Shown here in pieces: positions 9,058 to 19,529 of a stretch of DNA of 64,000 nt. The translations under genes were made by a program, and so were the position numbers. The DNA is taken from positions 372,001 to 436,000 of the forward strand of contig JAIVFI010000037.1 of NCBI GenBank assembly GCA_025558095.1. Direction: 5' to 3'. The notes under the pieces are model-generated. The model saw only the letters and a list, made by a program, of their open reading frames with translations. It did no database searches and was not told the origin of the DNA. Source of the DNA: Hyaloraphidium curvatum (taxonomy: Eukaryota; Monoblepharomycota; Hyaloraphidiomycetes; Hyaloraphidiales; Hyaloraphidiaceae). Positions within the stretch are counted from its first letter, which is position 1, and every line of letters starts with the position of its first letter.

Positions 9058-9716
9058 ATGGTAAACGCGCAGGATTTAGCCATCGCCATCACTCACCAGT
9101 GTCCGCATCTAAGAGCGGTCAAGGGGGCACGGAAGCCGGGGGCGGACCCATTGCTGGTCCTCAAGGCCACGTGTCGCACGGAGCGGCGCATGCGGACGCT
9201 CCAGGAACACAAGCGGCCCACGGCAACGCCATTGACGCCACCGGCGGTGGGGGTGGAGCCGGACTGGATGGCCAGGCGGGAGTGGAGCCGACTACAGCCG
9301 CGGGAGGAGGAGTGGGAGCGGGGGCGGCGGGCGGGGAACATGTTGCGGACTCGTGAGGCGTTCTTGGCCTGCCATGCTTTCCGAGTCGTGCTGATCCACC
9401 GCTCCGTACGGTGTCGTCTTCAGCCAGGTGAACAGCTACAGGCTCTCGTTCCAGGTGCGTCGACAGCGCTCTCGCTGGGAGGGGCATGATTCTGACGTGT
9501 CTGGGGCTCAAGACCTTTCTCCTGTGGAAGAAGCGGGTGGAAAAGGCCGGCATCGACCTCACGGGCAGGGAGTTTTTCCATCTGTTCGACACTGCGTTCA
9601 ACGCAGGCCGCATCCCTGGCGTGAACGGAGCCCCAGCCGTCTCCGCGCCACTGACCGCCGAGGAGGCGGAATGGATCGAGGAGTGGAAAGAGAAGGTGCG
9701 AGCCCGCGGCGACTAG
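9058..9716 (+). CDS. Four-exon unknown protein, 158 aa
   Basis: Model: 9058-9060, 9114-9352, 9424-9454, 9513-9716. Introns 9061-9113 (GTAAAC), 9353-9423 (GTGAGG...TTCAG) and 9455-9512 (GTGCGT...TCTGAC...AAG) restore one frame of 477 nt. The first exon is only the start codon. The N-terminal half is Gly/Ala/His-rich and probably disordered. The C-terminal half is compact and charged (QVNSYRLSFQTFLLWKKRVE, FFHLFDTAFNAGRIPGV, LTAEEAEWIEEWKEKVR). Exact phase agreement at three junctions is the evidence. No family recognised. Confidence 0.6.
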
Positions 9717-10268
9717 GTGGATCGGCGGCGCAGCAGCAGAGAGAGTACCGGTGCGGCACATGTGTTGCTGATGGGGTAGAGACCATTACAAACCAAAGCT
9801 AGGGCGCCCGGCCGCAACACCTGGGGGCCAATCAACGGCCCAGCAAAGGCTTCGACGGCTGCATCTCGCCACCCGCAGCCAAGGCACATCGGTCGTCGAA
9901 GCCACCTCGGTCCTTGTAGCACGCCGGTGACGCCCCTCTGCGACGGTCCGGGCCAGGCCGGGCCTATTTCGGCTCTAGCCGCCGGACGCGCAGTTGCGTG
10001 TCGCTGCCCGCGGTCGCACGCCCTTCGGGTTGATAGGCCTTTGGTTGGGTTAGTTGCCGGGGTTGAATAGACTTAGCTTCGATGCGTTCGCTTCGGGTTG
10101 CGGAAGAATTCTCAGAAGGGGACGCCGGTCACAGAGTCTGGGTTTCCGACGGTTCGCTTTCCGAACGGAACGATGACTTCTATGAACGGTTCGAGCCCAC
10201 AGCGAGCGAACCCCCGCTCGACTACATTTCGCGCTGCTTATATTGGTCCCGGGCCGCGAGGCTGAGCG

Positions 10269-10325
10269 TCTCCGGATCTCCGGATTCTCCGGATATCCAG
10301 CCCATCTCCGGATTCTCCGGATTCG
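10269..10325 (+). repeat. Clustered TCTCCGGAT repeats
   Basis: Four to five copies of TCTCCGGAT (with palindromic TCCGGA cores) occur within 57 bp in two groups separated by a short spacer. It could be a simple-sequence expansion or a cluster of binding sites; CCGG/CGG cores are typical of fungal Zn2Cys6 targets. Confidence 0.5.
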
Positions 10326-11519
10326 ACACAGCTCCGCTCTATCGCCCCTCTATGACATGTCCCCGATAAGAAAATGGAACGTCGGATAGGAAAATGTTAA
10401 CCCAGGCGGCCCGTGCCGCCACACCTCCACCTCGACTTCCATGGTGCGTTCCACGCACCCACAAAGCGGAGATTCAACACGAGGCAGCAGACTGGCGTCG
10501 ACCCGTAAGCCAGAATAGTGGAGCAGGGAAGGATGTGTCTTCGGGGACGTTGAGCGGATGGCGGAGAGACGTGGGCCGTGGGTTGACGCGATCGAAGCGG
10601 CCCTGCCCTTCGCGGCCGTTCACGCCGCCTACACCGAGGCAATCGGATTCCGCGCCATCGGGCGGCCGACCGGGAAAGGCGCTCGGAGATGGCGGCGGCA
10701 CGAAGAGCGGCGCCGCGGGATCAGTGGCTCGGCAGGTCATGTCCGGGGTCGCTCGGCCCGCGTACTCGGCCGCAGACGGATCCAAAGAAAGCGGAAACGC
10801 CGAGTAGGCCGCCGCTGGTCGTCAGGAAAGTCGTTCCCGTCGGTGCCGAAACCACCAACGACGCGGGACACCGCGAGCTCAGCCAACGGACGCGGAGCGT
10901 CCGCGCCGATGCGGCGTCGCCGATCGCCACCTTGCGATGTGTGCGGTTCCGCCCGGTACCGCCGTCCTCTTTTCGAGGCTGAGAGCACGCCGTGGGGCCG
11001 GAAGAGGGACGACAGGGCCGGGTACGACTGCCGCGGGTCGGCTGCTGACCAACCCAGACAAATTCAACCTCACGAGATTGCGGTGCTCGTCACTTGAACA
11101 GGCTGAATTTCCATGATGCGACTTCGAATACCGAATACTTGCCGATTACCTTCCCGCGAATCTCAAATGCCTGATTTCGTGGAGCATCGTGACTTTGGCT
11201 TTTTCGGGACAATCGACGTTGGGTGCTCTCGCGGAGGGGCGTAAGGGATACGTCTCCCCGAGTAGACGACTCGGACGCAATTCCGTCGATGGGATAGCCA
11301 GAAGAGGCCGGAGACCATCCCGATGGTCCGCGATGACGCCGCGGCGATGCGGGATTCGAGGGCAACCAGCGGGCGATGTGATACCCGGCGCCGGGGGAAG
11401 ACGCGGCTCAATCGACGGGTACCGTTCAACTCCAGCGACTGCCAAATTCTGGGATCTTACCGTTGTGATCCGGCGGGTATCGGCGCGATGGTTTGAAATC
11501 GAAGGGGGGGCGTGCAACA

Positions 11520-11570
11520 CCGATTTCGAAGGTCCCTACTGAGCCACCCACACCGGGGCGCGTTCTACGC
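11520..11570 (+). repeat. Dispersed repeat, copy 1
   Basis: The stretch with gatttcgaaggtccctact then gagccacc...accgg...cgttctac is repeated with substitutions and a 3-base insertion at 12027-12082 on the same strand, about 500 bp away. Confidence 0.55.
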
Positions 11571-11653
11571 GTACGGAGCCGACCAAGTCGATGTTGGGCC
11601 ATCTTCTGCCGTGGACAAATCGCGATTCACTTGCCATTGCTGGTCATCCGGCC

Positions 11654-11719
11654 TTTGGCCGCGCTTGTCGTGCTTGATTTGGCCGCGTTTGTCGTGCTTG
11701 ATGGTCGCGATGGTCGCGA
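11654..11719 (+). repeat. 24-bp and 9-bp tandem repeats
   Basis: Two nearly identical 24-bp units (11654-11677 and 11678-11701; one difference) are followed directly by two copies of tggtcgcga (11702-11719). Confidence 0.7.
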
Positions 11720-12026
11720 GCTACAGGCGCGCCTTCAACAGCAGACGCGTGGAGTCACGCGCAGCTTCCGCAAGCAAGCGCCAGACAAACAACAATATGC
11801 CGAGGTCTGGAATATCCCTGTGGAATGCCGCAGAATTATGCTTACCAATACGCTTTGGGCATCCGCGCGGATGCGGAAGTCGGATTGGTCAGCAAGCGAA
11901 GCGCGGGCGTCGAGGAGGCGTGTAGCAGGAGGATGAGTGGTAGCTAAAAGCCCTCGAGTCATTCGTATTCGTACAATGGGGCGGGCGTGGCGCACTTCGC
12001 CTCGGGACCCCAGGACGCGCCGCGCG

Positions 12027-12082
12027 GATTTCGAATATGGTCCCTACTGAGCCACACACAGACCGGCGCCTTCTACCCGATT
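12027..12082 (+). repeat. Dispersed repeat, copy 2
   Basis: Second copy of the 11520-11570 element (gatttcgaatatggtccct then gagccaca...accggcg...ttctac). The order of matching blocks is conserved. Confidence 0.55.
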
Positions 12083-13039
12083 GCTGGGCAGATTGCCCCG
12101 GCGGCACCGAAACAACCTCCGGGGCCCGACCGCATCTCACCTAGCACTGTCATTCCGTCGCCGACGCCGCTCTCCAGGGATCGTTGTGCCCGACGGTCGC
12201 TGGCCCTGGCCTCGCCCATGAACCTCCCGAACTAGGCCCATCCATGCAAAACCTGGGTAATGTCACAAGAATGGACGCCAGAATCCGATTTCCCGATTCG
12301 ACCCGTGCAGCACTCGCTGCGCAAAAGGAGTCATACGGTTGAAGGGCCGTATGATCCCCGAACCAGCCCGCGCGACCGACTCCCGTTAACCAGGCGATTG
12401 CGAGCTGCAGGTCCGGCAGGACGATGCGCGATAACTAGAAGCCCTCCAGTCCTTCGCCGCTGATGCAATCGGATTGCTAGATGTGAGGACCAGCGAGTGC
12501 GGACTTGGGTCGGATCGGAGACCGCCGACGACGATCTGGACCTGGACCCCAACTCCTGCGCGCCGTTGTTCCTCCTGCGAAACGCCAAGCGTCGTCGTCG
12601 TGGATGGCACCGAATCAATCCGAAGCATGCTGCCGAGCGACAGAGGGTGGCCGGCGGGCGGGCAGCACGTCACGGGGTCCGGCGGCGGCGGCGGCCGTGC
12701 ACCGCCATGCGGCCCGGAGCCGCCGCGGGGAGGGTCTCGATCCTTGCCGTTCTTGTCGGACCGGTGTGCCGCCACGCCCGGGCCGCCCTCCAGCGCGACA
12801 CGGGCCCATAGCCGGCCGGGAGCCTCGTGCGGAGCGGAGCCGCGCCCGCCGGAGATGGCCGCACGAAGCCCAGCGCCGAGCCGGGCGCGGAGCCGGCCTT
12901 TGGAGTTTCGCGCGCGAAGCTTCCCGGCGGGATGCGCGCTGCTCCGGCGTTGTGCGCGTCGGCCAGGGTTAGGGTTGCCTTTATCGGCGCGGCCCGACGC
13001 CTGCCACGAGGCCCGTCTCCCGCCTGCGTGCCCGTCGCC

Positions 13040-15887
13040 ATGTCTGCCTCCGCCTCTGGCTCCGCCCCGCCGCCGCCGCCCGAGGAGCTGCCGCCGCCGC
13101 CGCCGTTCGAGGCCACGGCACCGGGCGGGCCGTGCGCGCCGTGCGTCCGGCGGGCGAGCGGCAAGGGGAAAGGCAAGCCGTGCGACGGCAGCCGCCCCTG
13201 CGGGCAGTGCAAGAACGACGGCACCGACTGCTTCGACATTCTGCCGTCGCCCGACGCCGGCGTCCCCGTGCCGCCCGCGCCGGACGACGAGAGCTCGTGC
13301 ACAACCCACGGGCGCGAACCGCGGGCGCCCCGCGTCGCGTCGGGCCCGCCGCAGGACCGCCCCGAGCCGGCGGTGGAGGGTCTGCCGACGATGGACAGCC
13401 TGAGGGCTACCGTGGGAGACGTGCTCGGCCGCGCGGGCGAGAGCACCGCCCTGCACGCCGGGGGACCCGGACTCGTCCCGCCTGCCCCGGCGCCCCTCAA
13501 CACGGCTCAGGCGGAGGCGGTGCGGCAGCAGATGGACGACATAACCATCACCGCGCGCCAGATCCCCGCCTACGACGGCCCTGGCGCGCTGCCCGCCGTC
13601 GTATTCACGCTGTGCTGGGGGGCCGCGACGTTCGCGGCCGGCGACGACGCCAACGTTCTCGCCCTCCTTCAACTCGGAATGGTCGGCGTTCTGTTCTTCC
13701 TCTCCCATTTCCCCGTCGATCCCAGGCACGTGTGGGGGACGCGGCCGGGGCGGCGGGGATACACGCAGCCAGCACCCCCCCTGGCGTCCTTCGCCCGGGC
13801 AGGATTGCTATGCTATTCCGGCCTCATGGCTGCGCTCCGCATCGCGGCGCAGGGCGGCGCAGAGGGTTCAGTGGGGCCGAACGCGTCGGTCCTTTTCGGG
13901 GATATCTTCCCGATCTTCGCCCCCGCGACCCGCGGAGGCGTGGACCTCGGCAACGCCACCCACATGACGCTTGTGCGCCTCATGATGGAGTTGTACCTGA
14001 TGTTGGGTGGCCGGGTATTCCCCGTTCACTCGGGGTCCGGCTCTCGCGCGGTTCTCACCGTGCTGGTCAGGATGGCGCGGCGCAGCATCCCCCTCGTGTT
14101 CTACGTCCTGGGCCAGCCCGTCACCATCTACCTCCTCCTCGACGTCAGCTTCAGCCCTTCCTTCCCTCGCGCCCCGCTCGTCGTCTTCATCCCGGCGTTC
14201 CACCTGGAACAGACCCGGATGGGCGAGCGGTACGTTCTTCACCTCGTGGCCTCGGACGCCATCGCGTTTGCCGCGGCCGGCATCTTCTTTGGCACCCAGC
14301 ATGCCCTCGCGACTGTGAGGGCGTTCTGGAACAGGCCATTGAGGACGGCCGCGGAAATTGCCGCTGATTTCGTCGAGTTCCTCAAGGGCTGCACGGCGGG
14401 GGAGCGGGACTTTGCCGAGCGCCTTCGGGCGCAAGGCGTGGCCCTGCTGGACGTGATGGACAGGGTGTGGTGTTTCCGCGGCGGTGAGCACCAGCGTCGC
14501 GGCGCAGCTGGCCACCCGCTGATCGTGTCTTCCCACAGGCGTCGTCATTCACCAACTCTGGGACCTCGCGCACCACCTCCTCACCCTTGCCCTCGGCTCC
14601 GTGGAACGTGACGCCCTGCTCAGCTTCCTCACCGAGCGCATCCTGGCCCTCCCCTCCATGGTGCGGTCCGACCCCCGGCGGCGTCGTGCCGAGCTGCTCG
14701 CCGCGTTCCGCGAGCGGGGGCTGGGCTGGTTGGCCGACATGCTCGTCCAAGAAAGGTGCTTCGGCGCCCTGTCGGCGTGGATCGGCTGGGGACAGGGTGG
14801 CCTTGTCACCGCCGCGCTCGTGGACCGTGCCGTCGAGGTTATCACCGCCTTTTTCGGCGGCTCCATCCCTGCCTCTTTCTTCCCCGTTCTGCGCGGCGCC
14901 CTCCTCGACGTGCCCGCCGGCAACCCCGTCGCCCGCCAGAACGCCCTCCGCGCGGCCCTCCTCGAGGGCGACCTCGGCGAGCTGGTTGCGATGCTGGAGG
15001 CCGCCGGGGCCGTGACCGGGCTGTCGGCTCTGCTGGGCAGGATGGCTGCCGCGGAAGCTGGCGCGGGAGCGGCTGGCCTCGCCAGTGCCGCGCTGATGGA
15101 CCGAGCCGTCGACATCATCACCGACTTCTTCGGCGGCTCCATCCCTGCCTCTTTCTTCCCCGTTCTGCGCGGCGCCCTCCTCGACGTGCCCGCCGGCAAC
15201 CCCGTCGCCCGCCAGAACGCCCTCCGCGCGGCCCTCCTCGAGGGCGACCTCGGCGAGCTGGTTGCGATGCTGGAGGCCGCCGGGGCCGTGACCGGGCTGT
15301 CGGCTCTGCTGGGCAGGATGGCTGCCGCGGAAGCTGGCGCGGGAGCGGCTGGCCTCGCCAGTGCCGCGCTGATGGACCGAGCCGTCGACATCATCACCGA
15401 CTTCTTCGGCGGCTCCATTCCCGCCTCCTTCTTCCCCGTTCTGCGCGGCGCCCTCCTGGACGTGCCCGCCGGCGACCCCGTCGCACGCCAGGGCGCGATC
15501 CGCGCGGCCCTCCTCGAGGGCGACCTCGGCGAGCTGGTTGCGATGCTGGAGACCGCCGGGGCCATGAGCGGGCTGTCGGCGTACCTGGGCACGATGGCTG
15601 GTGGCGTTAAACGTGCAGGCGGCAGAGCCAGGGCCACGCTCATCGACCGTGCCGTCGACATCATCACCGCCTTCTTCGGCGACTCCATTCCCGCCTCCTT
15701 CTTCCCCGTTCTGCGCGGCGCCCTTCTGGACGTTCCCCGTGGAGGCGGCCGCGTGCGCCAGGGCGCGATCCGCGCGGCGCTTCTCGAGGGCGACCTCGGC
15801 GAGCTGGTCGGGCTGCTGGAGGACGCCGGGGCGATGGGCGGGCTGTCGGCACACAGGTTGCTATATTCGCGTCGGCGGCTTGGCTAG
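13040..15887 (+). CDS. Zn2Cys6-like, membrane and tandem-repeat protein, 930 aa
   Basis: Exons 13040-14483 and 14539-15887 with a 55-bp intron (GTGAGC...CCCACAG) in perfect phase. Residues 32-64 carry six Cys (32, 35, 48, 54, 57, 64): C-x2-C-x12-C-x5-C-x2-C-x6-C with KPCDGSRPCGQC, like a fungal Zn2Cys6 cluster but with the first loop twice the usual length. Residues about 170-440 hold around six hydrophobic segments (VLALLQLGMVGVLFFLSHF, SIPLVFYVLGQPVTIYLLL, VASDAIAFAAAGIFFG). The C-terminus has one degenerate and about four clear 92-residue repeats. The 3' end may have a further exon: coding-like sequence (SIARLLVDRVQPPSAELADL) lies at 15905-16060. A classical DNA-binding role is doubtful for a membrane protein unless it is released by cleavage. 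Confidence 0.7.
14820..15860 (+). repeat. 276-bp coding tandem repeats
   Basis: The string gctggttgcgatgctggag recurs at 14981, 15257 and 15533 (spacing 276 bp); the fourth, diverged copy is 270 bp further at 15803. The first two units appear identical over nearly their whole length, while the third and fourth differ. Each unit encodes about 92 residues (VITAFFGGSIPASFFPVLRG, ALLDVPAGNPVARQNALRAA, LLEGDLGELVAMLEAAGAV). Confidence 0.9.
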
Positions 15888-16200
15888 GGCAAAGTGTAAC
15901 AGAGTTTCCTGTTCTCGGACCTGCCGACTCCATCGCCCGGCTCCTCGTCGACCGCGTCCAGCCGCCCTCCGCCGAGCTCGCCGACCTCCGCTCGCAGCTT
16001 CCCGGGGGCGCACGTTCTAGCTGCCAGCTGGCACCAACGACGAGCTTGGCGGGTCGATCGTGACAAGCCGGGAGCGGATCTCATGAACGACAACGCCGCA
16101 GCTCACCGCAACAGGGACTGTAGCCAGCGAAAATCCGGCGCAGCCGGCCGTGCACAGCGTGACAACTGCGAGCGCGGCAGCACGGCGGTGCGACCCCCCT

Positions 16201-16524
16201 TCACCCCCCCGACGGACACGCCGTCCCGACCGTCACGTACACCCCCGCGCCCTTGAGCACGCTCCACAGCCCCACAGCCACCGTGAACGCCGTCAGCAGC
16301 AGCCCCCTCACGGCGCCGGGGCTCACGCGGAACCCGAGGAACCGCGAGCCGCACGCCTCGGCGGAGGACGCCATGGCGCGGAGCAGCCCGGACCCGCAGC
16401 TGCCAGGCTTGCCGCCGGGCTTGGCGCCCTGCTTTCCGCCCGACGCCGTCAGCTTCGCCTCCGCGCGGCTGCGGCGCCACTCGGCGAGCAGCTCCTCGCG
16501 GCTGCGCGACGCGTTCTCGTCCAT
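16201..16524 (-). pseudogene. C-terminal fragment, window membrane-protein family
   Basis: ATG at 16524 opens 107 codons: a charged start (MDENASRSREELLAEWRRSR), a Gly/Lys linker, then RFLGFRVSPGAVRGLLLTAF and TVAVGLWSVLKGAGVYVTVG ending CPSGG. The last 45 residues match the C-termini of the proteins ending at 22782 (TVLLGMWTLLRGAGIRFVAD, CPG) and 35563 (TLAVGLWSVLRGLGIRATLD, CPAVQ). The other 400 residues of the family are missing. It could be translated as a small one-helix protein, but a truncated duplicate is more likely. It is head-to-head with the gene at 16557. Confidence 0.55.
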
Positions 16525-16556
16525 CGCGGCAATCGGCGACCGACCTGCTGGAGCGG

Positions 16557-17141
16557 ATGGCCCGCACCGAATTCTCGCCCGACGACAGGGCCTTTGTCGA
16601 ATCCGTGCCCATGTTCTTCCTGGCCACCGTGGACTCGCGCGGCATGCCCACAGTCAGCTTCAAGGGCGGCGCCCCCGGCTTCGTCCGCGCCACGGGCAAA
16701 TCCGAGCTGTGCTTCCCGCTCTACGACGGCAACGGGATGCAGCTCACCCTCGGCAACATCGCCGCGACGAAAAAGGTCGGCCTGCTGTTCGTTGACTTCG
16801 AGAAGCCGCGGCGGCTCCGCGCCCAGGGCATCGCCAGGCACTCGCAGGACCCGGCGCTGCTCTCCATGTTCCCGGGCGCGCAGTACGTCTGCGTCGTGGA
16901 GGTCAAGCACCTTTACGTCAACTGCGGGCGGTACATCGCCAAGGGGCATCTGGAGGTGTCGCCGCACGTGCCCAACGCCGAGGGGAAGCAGCCCCTTGCG
17001 GGGTGGAAGCGGCTGGACGTGATCGGGCCCGTGCTCAGCGAGCGGGACAAGAAGAAGGTCGAGCAGGCGGGGGGGTACATCGGGATCGACAAGTACACGG
17101 GGGAGGACGAGCCGGACATGGCGACGCTGGCCGTGCAGTGA
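16557..17141 (+). CDS. Pyridoxamine 5'-phosphate oxidase-like flavoprotein, 194 aa
   Basis: The protein has the split-barrel flavin-binding pattern of the PNPOx-like superfamily: FFLATVDSRGMPTVSFKGG, PGFVRATG, PLYDGNGMQLTLGNIAATKK, VGLLFVDFEKPRRLRAQG, then CGRYIAKGHLEVSPHV and VSERDKKKVEQAGGYIGID-like sequence. The order fits FMN- or F420-type split-barrel oxidoreductases that act on small cytosolic substrates; the substrate is unknown. ATG at 16557 is used; the in-frame SATDLLER just upstream fits the family too, so an upstream first exon is possible. Single exon as modelled. Confidence 0.8.
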   Translation: MARTEFSPDDRAFVESVPMFFLATVDSRGMPTVSFKGGAPGFVRATGKSELCFPLYDGNGMQLTLGNIAATKKVGLLFVDFEKPRRLRAQGIARHSQDPALLSMFPGAQYVCVVEVKHLYVNCGRYIAKGHLEVSPHVPNAEGKQPLAGWKRLDVIGPVLSERDKKKVEQAGGYIGIDKYTGEDEPDMATLAVQ

Positions 17142-17712
17142 GGGCGTGACCGGCTTCAACCCGTGTCCGCTGTAAATAAGGCTGAAAAAGAAGATAGAGT
17201 GGATGATGGGGCTGGAATCCATCCAGAGGCGGCCTCGAAGCACCCGAAAGTCGGGCGCCATCGAAGGCCGAGATCACATCGACCAACTTCGAGCTGGACC
17301 TCCGCCCCCTTTTCGAGCTACACATGCCTCCTGAAGCAATAATGCATCGGATTCCAGGGGCAAATGATATGGCTCTTTGTCTTTGGCCAACGCGGACGTG
17401 GTTCGGTGGCGGTGGCAAACGCGGCAGCGTCCCTAGTGCCCTGCTGCCCTCCAAACCCGCGCGCCCTTTTGCGCTCCATGCCGGCGTCCGCCCGGCCATA
17501 TTCGCCGGTTCGCTTCAGAAAGTCGCCGAGTTGAATTTCCGGGTGCGATTCGTCGGCTGCCGCCACCTCCGCCGAGCGACTCCTGACGCATCGCCGCGCG
17601 TGCCTCCAGGCCGTCTGCGGGCGCCCGCCGCCATTCAACGCGTCGGGCGCCACATTCGTTCTTTGAGAGCCTTGCTGCCCCGGAAACGGTTGGGCGGCAG
17701 CACGCGCCAGCG
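17142..17712. other. Intergenic, no gene seen
   Basis: Short frames on both strands lack motifs. The region probably contains the 3' end of the PPOX-like gene and the promoter of the transcription-factor-like gene at 17713. I searched it for a Zn2Cys6 exon and found no CxxC-x6-C pattern. Confidence 0.4.
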
Positions 17713-19500
17713 ATGGCGGGCTGCTTTGCTCTCCCCGCGGGGCTCCGCGAGACGCTCTGTGCCGCGTTCGCCGCCGCGCTGCCGGGCAACACCGTCTGCT
17801 TCGCGGAACGCGGTGTCCTGGCATCTTTGCTGGCTGGACGCGGAATGCCCGGCGGGGAGGGCGACCCGCGTTGGTCGCAGCTCTACTCCTCTGCGCCGAT
17901 GGCCGCCCTGGCGCTATGGGTCGGCGCGCGGGTGATCGTGGCGACGACGGGCAACGCGGAGCTGGAGCACACGGTGCCGGCGCTCGAGGCGCACTACCTG
18001 TCGGCCGTGCGGACGGAACTCTCGCGCTTCTGGAAGGACGTCGCCTTGCTGGGCGGCAGGCGCCGCACGGGGTCGATGGACCGCGGCCGCAGGGCCCCCG
18101 GCGCAGCCCTCCGCACCCTGCCCAACCTCGCGCTGCTCTATTCCCTCTCCCTGGCGGCCGGCTTCTCGCTCCTGCTCATGGGCAGGCCCGATGCCGCCCG
18201 TGCCATCACGCGCCACTTGGCCGCCGCCCTGGCGCTCACAAGAGTGCCTGGGGAGCTCCCTTCGGAGACGTTTCCGCGCGGAGCGGATGACCTCCTGATT
18301 GATGAGCACTGGCGTGATGTCTTTTGGCTGTGCATGGCCCTGGACGCGCTGCTCGCCTCGTTCGCCGACGACGACATGGCCTTTGATCCTCCTCGATCCT
18401 TCCCGGACGTGCCCCTGCAACCCCACGCCGTCCTCCTGGCCGCCATCCCGCGCCCCGACGCCGGCCCGCCCAACACGGCCGTGCCCGACGCCGTGGCCTT
18501 CTGCGACCGCCCCCGGTGCAGGGACCTCCTCGGCTTCCTGGACCCGCTGCAGGACGGCATGCCGCCTCCGACGGTGCCGCGGGAAGTCACAGTGCGTACA
18601 GCCTACGCGGACTACATGGACGCCGGCCCCCTGGCGCCCTCCACCGGGCCGGCCTACGCGCTGTACCAGGTCTCGCGGTTCTGCCGCTGGTTGCGGGAAG
18701 AAGCTGGCATGTCCATGCTAGGCGTGCTCGCGGCCGAGGAGCTCCTCCGCGATCCAAACACCCCCAGGGCCACCGACGCGCTCTCGGTGATCCTCCGCGA
18801 GACTCTGCTGCGCAACCCGCTGCTCAGGGAAGCGGTGCGCGGGCGGCGGCATCTGCTCGACGCCGTGGGCGCCATGTCCGCCGCCGCGCCCGCCGCGCGC
18901 ACGGCCGCATGGGAAGCCGGGGACTGGGATGCGCTGGATGCGGACCTGGGCAGGCTGCCGGGGGACGCGGGGCAGGTGGTGCTGGGGTCGCTGGCGCTCA
19001 CTCGGCAGGTGAGGATGATGCTGGTGAGCCCCGAGCCGTTCCAGCCGGGGTGGTTGGGGGACGACGAGGCGCTTTCGTCGGCGGGGGCGTCGTCGGGCGA
19101 CCCCCGCGGCGGAGCGTGGTCGGAGGATCTCGCTGGGGAGGACTCGGACGACGCGGTGTCGCAAGCCTCTGATGGATCGGGCCCTTTGGCCGCCGACGAC
19201 GCCTCCTTCCGGCACGAGATTGAAGCCGCCATGCTGCGTATCTGGTCCGGCTCGCCCTCCTTTGCCGAGGCCACCTCCTGCGCTGCGGGGATCGCCGCCG
19301 GCCTGCGCATGCTCTCGGCGCGCATGGCCGCGCAGGACCTCCGCGGCAACTTCTACCTGCTGACCTTCGGCTCCGCCTCGGCCTCCCACGCCGCATGGCT
19401 TGACCTCGTCGTCCTCCGGCACCTCGGCGGCCCCGCCGCCCTGCACTCGGACGCCGCCACCCGGAGCTTCCTCGAGGACTCGGGCCAGCCGCACCACCAC
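17713..19500 (+). CDS. Fungal-specific transcription factor body, no DNA-binding domain
   Basis: One long exon from ATG 17713 encodes about 595 residues with the middle homology region of Zn2Cys6 factors (fungal_trans type): PRWSQLYSSAPMAALALWVG, LALLYSLSLAAGFSLLLMG, ITRHLAAALALTRVP, then EHWRDVFWLCMALDALLASF. A Ser/Asp-rich acidic segment (about 440-490) may be an activation region. No Cys cluster precedes it, so either a first exon was missed or the gene lost its DNA-binding domain. The same frame stays open to 19857, but from about 19500 it is a shadow of the hydroxypyruvate isomerase frame, so the native 3' end seems lost. Confidence 0.6.
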
Positions 19501-19529
19501 CGCGCCGGCCTCCTCCTCCGCGGCCTCCG

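Larger units (their letters stand above)
9717..13039. other. 3.3 kb with repeats and no convincing gene
   Basis: Base composition is closer to even than in neighbouring genes and stops are frequent in all frames. I found no splice-consistent gene or domain. It contains the short repeats listed separately. It may be old mobile-element or pseudogene sequence; nothing diagnostic of a transposase or reverse transcriptase is visible. Confidence 0.5.

Noticed and set aside
14382-15854. 490-codon open frame antisense to the tandem repeats
   Set aside because: It mirrors the plus-strand repeats and is a product of high GC; the plus frame has the conserved family unit and a matching intron.
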